Shown here: in pieces, positions 19,384 to 31,141 of the stretch
How the letters are laid out: each line of letters starts with the position of its first letter
Position numbering within the stretch: the first letter of the stretch is position 1
NCBI GenBank assembly: GCA_022264855.1
Contig: JABYQU010000006.1
Location: 62,001-126,000, forward strand
From: Lenzites betulinus
Lineage: Eukaryota; Basidiomycota; Agaricomycetes; Polyporales; Polyporaceae
Length of the DNA stretch: 64,000 nucleotides
Direction of reading: 5' to 3'
The notes under the pieces: model-generated
Database searches by the model: none
Told to the model about the DNA's origin: nothing
Seen by the model: the letters and a program-made list of their open reading frames with translations, nothing else
Position numbers and translations under genes: made by a program

Positions 19384-21529
19384 ATGGAAATCCCCTTTGC
19401 AAGCCTGCTCTGGAGCAGCGTACCCGAACTCAGCCCTCAGGATGTGGGCACGCCGTTGCCCATAGATCCAACAACCGACCCGGAGACTTACACATATGAC
19501 TACATCATCGTCGGGGGTAAACTTCTCCCCCTCACTTCAGGACACTCAATTCAAGCCCCCCCCCCCCCCCCCCCCACAGGTGGCACCGCCGGATGCGTTC
19601 TCGCCTCGCGCCTCAGCGAGGACCCCTCCGTGACCGTGCTCGTCGTCGAACAAGGCCCCGTTGCCGACACGTTGAAGTCTCGCGTGCCCCTCATCTCCGG
19701 CAACCCGTACCGCCGCGGCACTGTCGCAGCAACGTGGTGGGCGCGGCCCCTGCCCGAGCTCGGCGGGCGCTCGCTTGAAGTCATGCGCGGGGAAGCCCTG
19801 GGGGGCACGTCCAGGATCAACTCGTTGCTGTACACTCGAGGCTTGCCTGGCGATTACAACCGATGGCAGGAACTAGGCTGTAATGGGTGGGGCTATGATG
19901 ACCTCATGCCATACTTCGTCAAGTCGGAGGACACTCTCAGCCACCCTGCATCCCAGTTCCGCGGCAAGAAGGGTACGCATGCAATGGCGCTCGCTTAGAA
20001 CTTTTCATTAAGTCCTCATAGGTACATGGGCGAACCGCCAGTTCAGCACGGCTCCATACAGGATTATCAACGAGTGCGCTCGACCGCGATACTTGGCGCG
20101 CCGCTATTCCTGAGCTCACCTGAACCTACAGAGTCATCCCTGCAATCGAGGAAACCGCGAACGTCCCGTGGGTTGCCGACATGAACGACCCCTCTACGCC
20201 TGCCGCCGCCCTCGGCGCAGTCGATGTAATCGAAGACAGTGGCTTCTATCGGATGTCCACGAACCGTGCGTTCCTCCCCGGCTGGCTCGCGCTGGAACGT
20301 AAAGTGCGGCTCAAAATCTGCACGAACAGCATCGTTACGCGCGTCGACGTTGGGCGCGAGGGTGATTCTGACGTGAACGGCGGCGGTGCCTTGAGAGCAC
20401 GTGGTGTGTATCTGGAGGCCACCAAACCCCGGAAGGCGCGGTTCACCTATTACGCACGAGCGAGGAGGGAGGTGGTGCTGTGCGCAGGTGCTTTGGGATC
20501 TCCGCAGATACTAATGCTGAGGTGCGCGCTACGCATCCTGCGTAGCGAAACATCACGATGCTAACCCATATACGCAGCGGCATCGGCCCCCGGGAGCATC
20601 TCGAAGAGAAAGGCGTGCCCGTTGTACTTGACTTGCCGGCCGTCGGAAACCATCTGGTTTGTGCTCTTCCAAACCTGATTTCGCGCGTCTCACCCCGCTT
20701 CTAGCAAGACCACATCGGCGTCCCGCTCACCTATGAGGTCCCAATGTCCGACTCGCTACACAAGCTCGAGTACAGCCTCTTCTGGGACATCGTCGAAGCG
20801 GTCGCTTACATCTTCACCGGGTACGGCCTGTTCTCCAGTCCCTTTCAAAGCGTCACAACCCTAATCCCCACGCGCCTCCTCGACGACGAGTCCCAAGTTA
20901 CCCTCCCGCCCGACGATCCCTCCGCCCTCGACGCCTCGCTCTCGCGCAACCGCCCCGACCTCGAGCTAATGCCGATTGGGAACAACTGCACGGACGCAGA
21001 CATCCCCGACACGGGCATATTCACGCTCCTGCCCACACTCATACTCCCGAAGTCCGAGGGCTTCGTGCGTCTTGCGGCGAACAACCCGCGTGCGCGTCCG
21101 GACGTCTCGCTTGGGTTCCTCTCAAACAAGGCGGACTACGTTCCACTCCGCAAAGGCATGAAGCTTGCGTTGCGCGTGGCGGAACGTGTTCGCGCTGGCG
21201 GGTACCCGTTGCAAGACCTCATCGTGCCCGAGGGCGAAAGCGACGAGGAACTCGACGTGTTCGCGCGGAAGAACCTGCGGGACTGCTTTCATTATTCGTC
21301 GACGTGCCGGATGGGAACCGGACCGGGCACGGGAACAGGCGAGGACATCGGTCGTGCGAGCGTGGTGGACGCGCAGCTCCGGGTCCATGGGGTGAAGGGA
21401 TTGCGGGTGTGCGACACGTCTGTTTTTCCTGAGGTGGTGGCAGCGCATACTATGGCGCCCGTGGTACTGGTCGCAGAGAAGTGTGCGGACATGATGAAAG
21501 CGGCGGCGGCGGCGGCTGAAGTGGACTGA
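19384..21529 (+). CDS. GMC-family FAD oxidoreductase
   Basis: Flavoenzyme of the glucose-methanol-choline superfamily, oxidising an alcohol or related substrate with FAD. Six exons join in phase: 19384-19516, 19580-19972, 20022-20073, 20132-20521, 20578-20656 and 20705-21529 (623 residues). The FAD-binding motif VGGGTAGCVLASRLSE spans intron 1. GGTSRINSLLYTRG, the second GMC signature region GALGSPQIL, then LSGIGP and NHLQDH follow in order. The active-site histidine pair appears in HYSSTCRMG and AAHTMAP near the C-terminus. There is no obvious signal peptide, which makes an intracellular choline-dehydrogenase- or aryl-alcohol-oxidase-like enzyme more likely than a secreted one. The substrate cannot be inferred. 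Intron 1 contains an unbroken run of 20 C residues just before its CACAG acceptor. Confidence 0.93.
19556..19575 (+). repeat. Poly-C run of 20 bases in intron 1 of the GMC gene
   Basis: Twenty consecutive C residues form the whole pyrimidine tract before the CACAG acceptor. Its length is probably unstable and hard to sequence. Confidence 0.95.
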
Positions 21530-21792
21530 AGATACACAAATGCCTGTTGACAGTGGAGCAAAAGTACTGTAGATCTTTCTCGGCTGCGCCGGGTCTATAC
21601 TATGATGTCTGTCTATTTACTTGCTGTATAGCAGGTGCTGATGCCCGCTCGGCGTGAATACATCGCTATATAAGATAACAAGGATACAACACACGATGGG
21701 TCACTTCGACACTGCTCAACATGTATCTGAGGTTACTGAGTACTGTATTTGGGTGATCGTGCCTCCCGGGCGTGCGTACGTCCGCATGCGCA
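21530..21792. other. Short convergent gap between the GMC and NmrA-like genes
   Basis: The 263-bp gap contains the 3' untranslated regions of both genes. No coding signal was seen. Confidence 0.5.
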
Positions 21793-23252
21793 TCAAGCAC
21801 TGTCCACGTCAAAAACCTCGTGGTCGTCGTCCCCGCTCACGCCACCTCGTTTCTTTGTCGGAGCCTTGTTCGAGGCCTTGCTACCACGCGGCGCTAGTGC
21901 ACGCGTTTGCATGGCGGGCTTAGTGCGTCCCCCGTTAGCGTTATCGCCGGGCTTCGTCATGCGCCTTTTCTTGGGCTTGAACTCCGCCTAAACAGGACGG
22001 TGGGTGAATCAGTCAGAGCGGACGCGTGATGGCAGCTGTCAAACTCACTGAATACGTCTTGAAGAACTCGGAGGGCTCCTGACCGCGATGACCAAAGAAC
22101 GCGAGCATGGCCGTAGTCGAAGTGTAGTTCGTTTTGCCCGCGCGGACAAGCGAGTAGTATTCGAGTAGGTATTCGCGCTCCGCTGTGATATTGTTAGGAC
22201 GTTTATGAGTGATGTGCGAATACTCCTACCTTCGTCGACTTCTTCGCCTTGTGCAGAGTTGAGGATCGCTTTGGCGGACTTCCTAGGCAGGAAGAGCAGG
22301 TTAGCGTGATCGTAAGATGGCAGGAGAGAGGCGTACTCGTCGATGCTCTCGAACTCCATCTTTGTTCCGAGCGCTTGAGAAGCCGCGACGGCAAGCTCCG
22401 GTCCAGCAGTGAGCTGAGGGCCTGCAACACTCGTTAGAGAGCTTAGAGGGTGCCGAAACATGTGACACAAACTCACCAGTAGCGACGATGACTTGACCAC
22501 GGACGTTGTCTGCCAATCCCTGTGGGCCTTCGGACGTTATGACATATGCCGCGATCTGCGCAACGTCCCCAAGCGCGATCGGAGCGAACTTGTGGTCCTC
22601 CCCGATGGGGAGAGGGAGCTTCCCTTCGCCCTGTGCTTGCTTCGAATAGAGCAGTAGGTTTTCGGCGTAGAAGCCTGCGCGGATGATGCACGGCGAGTGG
22701 CCGGTGTCGCCAGTAGAAGTATCGCCCTTGGGCTGCATGGCGAGGGTCTCGAGGTCGATGAACTCGCGCAGGCGCGGCTGAGCGTCGCGCTCGGCATAGT
22801 CTGCGCCCGCGCTGGAGAGGAGAACGAGGTTCTTCACGGACTGTGCCTTCTTTGCCGCGTCGAGCAGGGTTTTTGTGATCTCCATCTTGTCCTAGGGGAT
22901 GCGTAGGTTAATATGTGACACTGCTTAGGGAAAAGGGACGCACCTTGCGAGCAGGGGGGATCAGTAAGCACGTATCGACGGCGGACATGGCTTTGACGAG
23001 CGCGTCCTTGTCCTGCGGGTCGTAAACCATGGTCTTCACAGTATCGAACTCTTCCAACGATGATTGTGCATCTCCAGAGAATACGAGTGCAGTGAGTTCT
23101 TCGTACTTGTCCGCGTATGTCTCGTCTGTTGTAAGGAGCTCGATGATGAGCCGGCCGGTTTGCCCTTCGCCTGCAGTGATGAGGATCTTGCGGGACGAGC
23201 GTTGTGCGCTCTTTCCCTTCCCGTCACTGTTGCTGGTACGTTTGGGGGCCAT
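21793..23252 (-). CDS. NmrA-like NAD(P)-binding protein with basic tails
   Basis: Atypical short-chain dehydrogenase of the NmrA/HSCARG type, in which a Rossmann fold often senses redox state and does not act as an enzyme. Five exons fit in phase: 22944-23252, 22477-22891, 22230-22421, 22049-22182 and 21793-21987 (414 residues). The nucleotide motif is ILITAGEGQTGR near residue 25. LVLLSSAGAD near residue 120, an IRAGFYAENLL loop and the substrate-side SIDEYASLLPS are typical. There is no Y-x3-K catalytic pair where a classical reductase would have it. The first 22 residues and the last 65 (FKPKKRRMTKPG to TKKRGG, then acidic) are strongly basic and absent from most family members, so nuclear location is possible. 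A TATA-like TTATAAAT at 23300-23308 lies about 50 bp before the start. Confidence 0.88.
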
Positions 23253-23299
23253 GGGAGCGGAGATGCGGGGATACGTCCCGTCGACGGTGAAAGTCTATC

Positions 23300-23308
23300 C
23301 ATTTATAA
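23300..23308 (-). promoter_or_regulatory. TATA-like box of the NmrA-like gene
   Basis: Minus-strand GTTATAAAT lies 48-56 bp upstream of the ATG at 23252. Confidence 0.5.
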
Positions 23309-25487
23309 CTGTACCAAACCAGGGCGTGCTTTGCTGTGTGATCACCTGTTTGCGGCTGGAGGTGGGTGCCGACGCGGTCGTCGACGTCGTCGGGGCGTCA
23401 TCGACGTTTTTTTCGTGCATTGCGACGTGGAGTAAGGCGCCGCGGGCTTCCTACATCCAGTAACTGCCACTCTTGGAACAGCGTGAAGTTCTTTGACAGT
23501 TATAGATGTGTTGTAACGTCGACTGCCTATAACCAGAACGGAGAATGAGTGATTGAGTACAGATCCGAGTCCCACAAGATGATGACCGCCAACCCCGGCA
23601 ACGCTGACGCACCTCGGGAAAAGCGTCGCACTGAACAGTGACGGCGAGGTTGGCCACTAGTCCTCAGCTGCTCGTGCCCAGTCAATACCTTAGGGAAAGT
23701 AGCCCAGGTGCAGTCGACGGCATACTCATACGAACTTCAAGTTAGACGGTTCGAGGTACTAAGTTGTGTACTATGTAAGTTGTGCGCTTATAGTCAGTAC
23801 GCCAACGCTTCGGCAAGGGCCGTCAGGTGTTCCCACGGACCCTCCAGCGGACTCTACGAACTAATATTCAAGACTAGTAGTACTCAGTCCTGCATCTCTG
23901 CAAACTCCTGCGCTCGACCTCACTGTGCACTTACGGCGACTTACAGTGACTGGGGGGATCTGCATCTAACCACGAGAACTGCTCAATTATGTCTTTCGCG
24001 TGCTGATAGAGGCTATTTCATGAACTAAGAGCTTATTAGAGCACGACTCGTCGTCTATTGTACAAATCGGCGAGTCCTTCAGATGGAGTTCGATTGCCCT
24101 GGAACTTGAAAGGTCAGCCCTCCATCAAATTCAACTGTATGTCATACCAGAGACTTACTACAGTTACATTAGCATTTGGTAAAATTCGGAGGCTCAGACT
24201 TTCAGTGGTGCGGATACGCGATATATGCCTCGCTATCTTTGCGTAATCCACCATCATTAAGGATCTGCGGGTCTGTGGCCCGGGTTGAAATGCTTCGATG
24301 GAACCTTGGCTATAGTTGTGGGCTGCGGACTCGCTATGTGTTTGCGCAAACCCGTGCGACATCGCACACTCGTGCATTAACGTTATAGATCCTCGGCACT
24401 ATACAGATCACACAGCTCCCCTCTCGTTTCTCGACTTTGGTGGATTTGTTCTGGCTCCCCTTCGTCTGGTCTCATTGTCATTCTCGCACTTCTTCATCTT
24501 CTCCGACGCTAACAGCTCCCAGGAATGTGCGGCGGACTCGGGCATCACAACCACACAGACAGGCTGTCAACTCATAGTTTCATGTCCGGCGAGTCGGCGA
24601 CACCAGAGCTCGTGGCGGAAGCGAATCATATTCATCGCCCTAGTACATCTGCCGTGTGAGATGAACTAGATATGGGCATATGGTGCGAATCTTCCCGGGG
24701 CTATACATATCTCCTCGTGCGCGCTGATTCCTAGGAAGGCGTACAGGTCCCCGATAGTATCCTCCAACCTGCAAGCCTTCAATTGTTCGGCAGGCTGACT
24801 AGGTGAATGGATGCCATGTACCTTTTTTCGCGGGCTGCTCACTGACTGTTTGCGCCGCCTCGTAGTTATCATCGGCATCTTCCTCCATTACGGCAGATGC
24901 TCGGTGCTGCGACCCGGAAGCGCGACACTCAATACAATGCCGCCCATCTCCGAAAGCTCTGATCGAGGGCCCTTTTTTGACACTACTCTTCAGCGCTCTC
25001 TGCGGTTTTCGCCGCCTTCCATGCGCGAAGGCTGTCGAATGTGGACCAAACCCCCGCTCAGGTGCCGCTAGAGCTTGATTTACGACGTCCGGCATTGGGA
25101 TCCCCGCGCACCTACAGCTGCCTAGGCTGCGAACTTATTCCACATAGCACAACACTAAGGCCTTCTTTATCACCGCCAGTTTGCCAGCCATCCGCAGGTG
25201 AGCGTTACTCGCGGAATGACCAATGTAAGCTGTCGTAGTGAAACTGCAGACTTCAAGAACGACAGCGTCTGGCTGTGAGTGGTCGTGACGTCGTTCTGGA
25301 CCCGAGGACTCGCGAAGCGACCGGGATGTGCCTCTTCGCTCGGCCGTGTGAGCTTGTTGTGTTGCTCGACACTCCGTCCGTTGACGTTCTTCCATTCAAG
25401 GGCGCACACTAGAACTCTGATCGTGTACACATGCTATACAACGCGGACATCGTCCTTCTGCTTGCGCCCCCGTGTTAGGATGCCAGA
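23309..25487. other. Gene-poor stretch
   Basis: About 2.2 kb without a gene I can support. The best minus-strand frame, 24799-25095, is 98 codons and rich in Arg, Lys and Glu, with a possible donor at its end, but it matches nothing known. The remaining frames are short and overlap each other. Confidence 0.4.
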
Positions 25488-25497
25488 TCTATAAAGC
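25488..25497 (+). promoter_or_regulatory. TATA-like box of the membrane protein gene
   Basis: ATCTATAAAG lies about 55 bp upstream of the ATG at 25549. Confidence 0.55.
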
Positions 25498-25548
25498 AGC
25501 AAAACGAGCGCAGCGGTCCCCAGGCCTCCCCTCGCCGCCGCTGGCAAC

Positions 25549-27397
25549 ATGTCTAACACGACGGTTGCCTCCTCCTCCGCGCTGCCGTCCGGCATCACCA
25601 CTGCGGGCGATCTTAGCTCGTCCTTGTCGATTTTACTTGTCGGCACGGTCGGCTCGTCGTTCCTCGTTCCCATCAGTGCGGCGCTGCTGTACTTCCACCA
25701 GTCGCACAAGCAACGGAAGGCGATGTACCTCATGACTCTGACGTCTCTCGTCGTGGGTCTGGGAGAAGGAGGCTTGAACATGTATAATCAGGTTTGTCTG
25801 CCCCTTAAGCCATGCTTTGCTTTCTCATCTTCATACCTTTCCTCGCCGCCTAGATCAATTCGATCCGGCACGTCGCCGTGCCATCTGGGGTCACGACGAC
25901 GTACACCTTCGTCCATCTCTTTCTACCGCTCCTTACCGAATCAGTTCTCGTCTTTCGTGTCACGGCTATGCGCCCTCCGCGTGGACTTTCATGGCCATGG
26001 CGCACACTCATTTACGGCCCTATCATTGTCTTAAAGGTCGCACGCCTCGTAGTGCTTATCGCAATTGCGATCAGCTGGATTGAGAACGCGAAGGGTCTGC
26101 CCGCTCCCATCCAGGGTGGCCTCGACGCGTTTACGGCGATCAACAAGCTCCCGTCGCAGCTGCGGTGGGCGCTGCAAGTCATGGACACACTGTCAGTATT
26201 TCATCATCAATGCCAACGATGTGGCTGTTTTCTAACCAGCTTGAAGGTTCATGTCGGGAATGTTCTTCCCCCGCTCCAAGAAAAAGAGCAAGCAGCACAA
26301 GGGCACGGAGGACCCCAGCCACGCTAACAAAGAAAAAGAAGAGAAATGTACGTGCACTGTGCCTGCCGGCGCACATCGAACTCACATCCGTCCCAGTGCC
26401 CCTCTTCACCCGGCTCAAGACACTCTTTTGGAACGTGGTCACGAGCTTTGTGATACCCGTTCTGCTCAACATCATCCAGTTCGCACTCGTCCTCGTCCAG
26501 AACGGTGTCCTCCAGTTCCCCTCCCTCTTCGCTGTGAACAACCAGGCGGGCATCATCGGCATGGTCTTCGCGACTGCCTGGTCCGGCTCTCCAACCGGCG
26601 ACGGCTACGAAGAAAAACCCTCCAGGCATCGAGGTGATCCGGGAACCGTGCACCACGCGTCGGGCGCGGAGGCGCGCAGGGCAACCCGCAGGCCGTCGCT
26701 GAAGACGCATGACACCGAAGCGTCAATGAAGGACGGGGAGAAGGATGACGACGACGAGTCCGCGGGCTCCCCAGCCCTCCCACACCTACTCTCTGACGAC
26801 CGGCCGGCTGTGAACGAAAGCTGGGCAACGTCGCGGGCCGCCGGCGACCAGCAGCAGCAGGGCGCCCTCGGGGCCCTTGTCAACCTCCTCGGAGGCGGCT
26901 CTGGACGCTCGTCGCCGGACGCGGGCGGGATCGGCGACGACATCGGGGCGATGGTGCTGGGGAACCTGAACGTCGGGGGCGCACTCAGCGGCGTCGCGGG
27001 GGCACTCAGTGGGGGCGTGGAGGGCACGCTGGGCCACGTCGGCGACAGCTTCCGGCACTTGATGCATGGGTTTGGTGAGTCCGCGGCGAGGGCTGCTCGG
27101 GGCGAGCTCCGGAGCAAGGTGGATGACTTGGAGGCGGGGGGCATCCGCGAGGAGTCCAGAGCGATTGAGGACGTGAAGGGCAAAATCCAGGATGAGGAGG
27201 CGAAGGCGAGCGAGGCGGTGCGAGACAGGATCGCGGACGGGATAGAAGTGCTCGAGGAGTCTGGCGACAAGGTCAAGGACGAGGCGACGGTTGCTGTGAG
27301 CGCGGTCAGGAACGAAGTCGAAGCCGGTGTGGATAAGACGGGAGCATTTGTAGCTGAAGAGGGTAAGGTCGCTGTTGAACGACGACTCGATGTTTGA
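25549..27397 (+). CDS. Multi-pass membrane protein with long helical tail
   Basis: Uncharacterised basidiomycete membrane protein. Four exons fit in phase: 25549-25791, 25854-26191, 26247-26347 and 26397-27397 (560 residues). Hydrophobic segments lie near residues 25-50, 60-80, 95-115, 130-160, 185-200 and then, after a lysine-rich loop (RSKKKSKQHK), near 235-260 and 265-290, giving about seven helices. The C-terminal 270 residues are soluble: an acidic DDDDES segment, a glycine-rich region GGALSGVAGALSGG, and about 100 residues of charged amphipathic helix (RSKVDDLEAGGIREES...) resembling LEA or apolipoprotein-like repeats. The third exon uses an acceptor after TTGAAG; the CAG 11 bases upstream would break the frame. 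Function and topology are unknown. Confidence 0.8.
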
Positions 27398-27934
27398 GTA
27401 CGACTATAGTAGCTAGTACGATGCTACAGTGCCATATGATATTCAGTAGTAATTCTATGTCTTACAGATAGCTTCAACCTTTGCGAACAACACCCGAGCC
27501 GGGATGTAATTGTGCAAGCTGCTTCCCCATTTCGGTATCAGTATTGGAACTCGTGGCTCTCGAAGATGGCGCGCTTCGCTTAGATTCCCGGGACCCCTCA
27601 CGCGGTCGTGGCGCCAAGTTCACTTGCTGAACCCATCATTATCTCTCCTCCTTCCCTTCTTATTGTGTGTACAAACCCCTGGGCAGCTGGGCTATCAAGC
27701 ATACACGGAGTCGTAAGTAACTCTGTTAAAACTCTCCGTGTATCACCATGACACATGGTAGTGCTAGTATGATTCGGAGGGCGTCCGTCTGAACTAAATC
27801 TTGAAGATACTACGTGCGAGCGAAAATTCGGTGGATCCGGACTGACAACTGAAGGTAAAGCTACACGGTCTCACCCCGAGGCCTCTGTCGTATTCCTGGT
27901 ATGGCCAGCTAAACGCAGTGCTAGTGAGGCTACG
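27398..27934. other. Intergenic stretch upstream of the first BTB gene
   Basis: No coding signal was recognised in these 537 bp, which should contain the promoter of the first BTB gene. Confidence 0.5.
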
Positions 27935-29089
27935 ATGGTCTCAATGGAAAACAACGCAACATCAGCGAATCCGCGCACACGCACCGATGGCTATAGTACT
28001 CCAGGAAGCAGCCACGAAGCGCAGTACTTCACACGCTGGGGCACTGCTGAGACTGCCATAAACCCCACTGGGAGATGGACAACCTTTCGGCGTGATGATG
28101 ATCTCTGGATGGAGGACGGCAACATCATCCTTGTAGCTGGCGGCGTTGGCTTCTGTGTCTACAGAGGAGTGCTGACGAGGCAATCCGAAGTCTTCCGCGC
28201 GATGCTTGGACTTCCACAGCCTCCACAAGCTAGCGTATCGGAAAGCGAGGATACCTTTGGCGGAATTCCAGTGGTTCCACTGTCGGATTCAAGCCAGGAT
28301 GTCAAGTACCTATTGCAGGCTATTCTTCCGTCAGCCCCACTGTAAGTGCCCACATTGGCTTAGATGTGTGCCATATTCAAGCTTGATCGATACAGGTTCA
28401 ATCGGTATTCGATACCGTCGACCAAACTTGCTGCAGTCATTCGACTTTCGAACAAATACGGGTTCATAGAACTCGAACGCCACGGTCTGGAATGCTTGGA
28501 AAGCTACTACACCAGCGATTTCTACGCCTGGAATGCAGCAAATCGGGATGATTCCTCTTTACGGTTTGACCACGACCAACTCTCACCCATTGAGGTCATC
28601 GACATCGCACGTCTCACCGGTACTCCCTCTCTCCTCCCCGTGGCGTTCTACCGATGTGTGACGGAACCAGATCTGATGAAAGAAGCGATCAGAGGTCACA
28701 TCCGAGAGGATGGGACGCTCATCCAGCTGAACTCGGAGGACATCATACGTTGCTTCGAGGGCCAACGTCGCCTGGTCGAATTGGCCCTCGAGGCATTCTG
28801 CCACATCACCAGCAAGGACTTCATCGACGATTGCCCCGATATGAACCAAACCCGATGTGAACGCACTCTCGACCAGCTACGTGCGAACATGGAGTCAGAC
28901 ATGCAGTGCGGTGAGGTGTTTTTGGCTCTCTCTTCGGTGTATTCCTGGTATCATACACCCCGCCTCGAAATCGCGCGCGGTCGTCTGTGCAAATACTGTC
29001 TACAAATGGCGGAAAGACGTGACGCGCAAGAACGAGAGCGGATTTGGCATCAATTGTACGACGTTTTCAACCTCAGGCTCTCGGCGTAG
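27935..29089 (+). CDS. BTB/POZ domain protein 1
   Basis: Two exons, 27935-28341 and 28396-29089 (366 residues). The BTB fold spans roughly residues 45-135: DDDLWMEDGNIILVAGGVGF, VYRGVLTRQSEVFRAML, then VVPLSDSSQDVKYLLQAIL. BTB domains dimerise and often recruit cullin-3, but this fungal group lacks a known effector domain. After the intron comes the conserved helical region with RLSNKYGF and ARLTGTPSLLPVAFY, then a cysteine-containing C-terminal region (DCPDMNQTRCERTL...CKYCLQ) and a final IWHQLYDVF helix. The intron interrupts a codon after two bases, as in all intact paralogues in this window. It is the most diverged of the five at the N-terminus. Role unknown. Confidence 0.9.
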
Positions 29090-29356
29090 ATTCTCAGCGG
29101 CTGCCTAGATATTCGGTATGTCGTCCCTTCCGCATGTCACGGTGTCCCAGGCAGCTAACCGCTCCGGAGCATTGATTATGTGCACGGTGACAATGGGTAA
29201 ATGAATTGTGTATGCTATCCCAGCTATATGGAGCAGTCGTGAACGTACAGTTGTAGTGTTGATCCATGTACCGAGTGGCAGGATATACGTCCGAGCATTC
29301 AATATGGGGATAGTAAGAGAATAATCTCGAGGTAAACTGCACTACTCACGAGTGTA
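29090..29356. other. Convergent gap between BTB genes 1 and 2
   Basis: This 267-bp gap contains the 3' ends of both genes. No coding sequence was recognised. Confidence 0.5.
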
Positions 29357-30515
29357 TCACGACCTGCCCCAATCGGTGATATCTAACCTCAGATCCTGCG
29401 GCAGGCTCCGCCACATGACACGCCGCTCCTCCTCGGCTCTCGTAAGCATCGCCATGTTGCACGTCTTACAGGCACCGTGTTTCCTAGCCAGGCTTTTCAT
29501 CGCGTCGCCAAATATGTCTAGCGCGAAGTACGGTGTCTTTGGCCTCAAGGACCCCCGCGCATTCTCCCGCGAGAGTACTGTCAGCGCAGCACCACATACT
29601 GCTGGACTCTTGCACCCCGAGTCGACGCGTGCGGTCGTAAGCCACGCGAACTTTGTGTGCGTCCAGTGCGCGAAGATCGCCCGTGCGTCGAGGCAGCGTA
29701 CGAGGTCCTCGTGCGAGAGCGTGTCAATGGTGCCGTCGGGCCGTGGGATGCCCGTGAGCAGGACGCCCGTGCGATGAAACGTGGTGAGGTAAATGGCGAC
29801 GGGGAGCATTGACGCGATCCCCGAGCGACGTGCTAAGTTGACCGCGCGGATCGCATCGGTGCGCGACGCCACCTCGAGGGAGGCGCTACGGACGATGGTG
29901 TAGCCACGCTCGACCCTGACATGTTCGAGCGCGTCCCATGTGTTGAGGTTGTCTGTGAAGATGGAGCGGAGGCGGCGGAGCATTTGTTCCGCCAGGTTGT
30001 CTATCTGATACTTGTGCGCGAGCTCATATAGCCCAGCCACCACGGCGAAAGGCTGCCTCTTGTGGAGCTGAAAGAGCGAAAAATCTCTACAAAAAGATTG
30101 AGCGAAAGATTGCTTGACAAGGCGGTCTGTGTACCTGGTAGTATCGTATAAAGCTCTAAGCAGGTTGCTGAAGTCCCCAGAGGCATCAGTAATGCGAACG
30201 ACGGGGCATCCATCAAGGTGATCATCCGCGGACGTCTGCGGTAGTGAAAAGAGGTCGCGAAAGACTTCAGAGTGTCGCGCGAGGACGCTCTTGTGAATCT
30301 TGTAGCCTGTGTCCTGGGCGATAACGACGATGCTCCCGTCATCAAACCAGTAGTCGGAATGTCTTTTGACCCCGGAGGCGATTCCAGAGAGCGAAGTCTC
30401 TCCGGGGTCAGCGACCTATAAATTTGGCATCAGCGAGGATGTTGGGGTATAGCGTTCGCGATCGAATCATGCGTACAGCTAGGCTTTCAAAGATATTGTT
30501 CAAACCAATATCCAT
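29357..30515 (-). CDS. BTB/POZ domain protein 2
   Basis: Proposed exons 30135-30415 and 29357-30056, with a tentative first exon ending near 30477 and starting at the ATG at 30515 (about 339 residues). The BTB part reads HSDYWFDDGSIVVIAQ, YKIHKSVLARHSEVFRDLF, then CPVVRITDASGDFSNLL. After the intron come GLYELAHKYQIDNLAEQML, ARRSGIASMLPVAIYL and the C-terminal C-K-x-C pair of the family (GACKTCNMAM), ending WRSLPQDLRLDITDW. An upstream exon is needed because a stop lies in frame just before 30415, beside a TATAG acceptor. The main intron acceptor used here (after AAGAG) keeps the phase shared with the paralogues. The first exon is the least certain part. Confidence 0.85.
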
Positions 30516-31141
30516 TAGGACACTATCTTTGAGGGGGTGCGACAAGGAGGGGTGCGACAAGTTTGCCTAAGAACGCCAGTCAAGCAGGTGTGGTCAAATC
30601 GGCTCTCCGCAGGGATAATTACGTACCAGGTACAATTACTACCGAGTGTAGTGTAATACAACGACGCCTTTTCAGGGTCACATGTCCCTAGATGTCAAAG
30701 GAGAGAGTTCCTCGTTGGTCCTCGAATCAGGTTGGGCAACCGGCAGACTCTCGTCGACAATGATTGACCTATAACAAGTACTAGCGGAGGAGTAGGAATG
30801 GCCAGAATGAGCGCGTCGGGGTGAGTGAGTGAGTGAGCTATCATGAACGTTTGAACACTGGAACTGACATGCAGTGACTCTCGTATACATCCTTTACTTA
30901 CGGTTACTTAATATTGAATATTGAAATGTCATCAACTGTGATACATCGTTATATCGCTTCTAGTAACGTCAATAACACCGATGTTAATAACTGTTATGTA
31001 AACCCCGCGGTGGCCTCCTGCCTCCACTCCTCAATCCACCCTCAATCCGCCATCTCCTCGCTTGTCTCTCTGTGTCGTATTATCGTCGTTCATGCTAGCC
31101 CTGATATCAAAATAAAGCTCGAGAACGTGTACAAGCAGAAA
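30516..31141. other. Divergent promoter region of BTB2 and the Rtt106-like gene
   Basis: The stretch is AT-rich toward its right end. A frame runs from an ATG at 30914 into the Rtt106-like gene, but its first 76 codons are not like the family and are probably 5' untranslated. A GTGAGTGAGTGAGTGAG short tandem repeat lies at about 30820-30836. Confidence 0.5.

Noticed and set aside
24799..25095. Minus-strand frame of 98 codons
   Set aside because: It is too short and unrecognised, with no second exon or promoter signal to support it.
30914..31141. N-terminal 76-codon extension of the Rtt106-like protein
   Set aside because: It is AT-rich and Asn/Ser-rich with no similarity to the family, which normally starts at the helix encoded from 31142.
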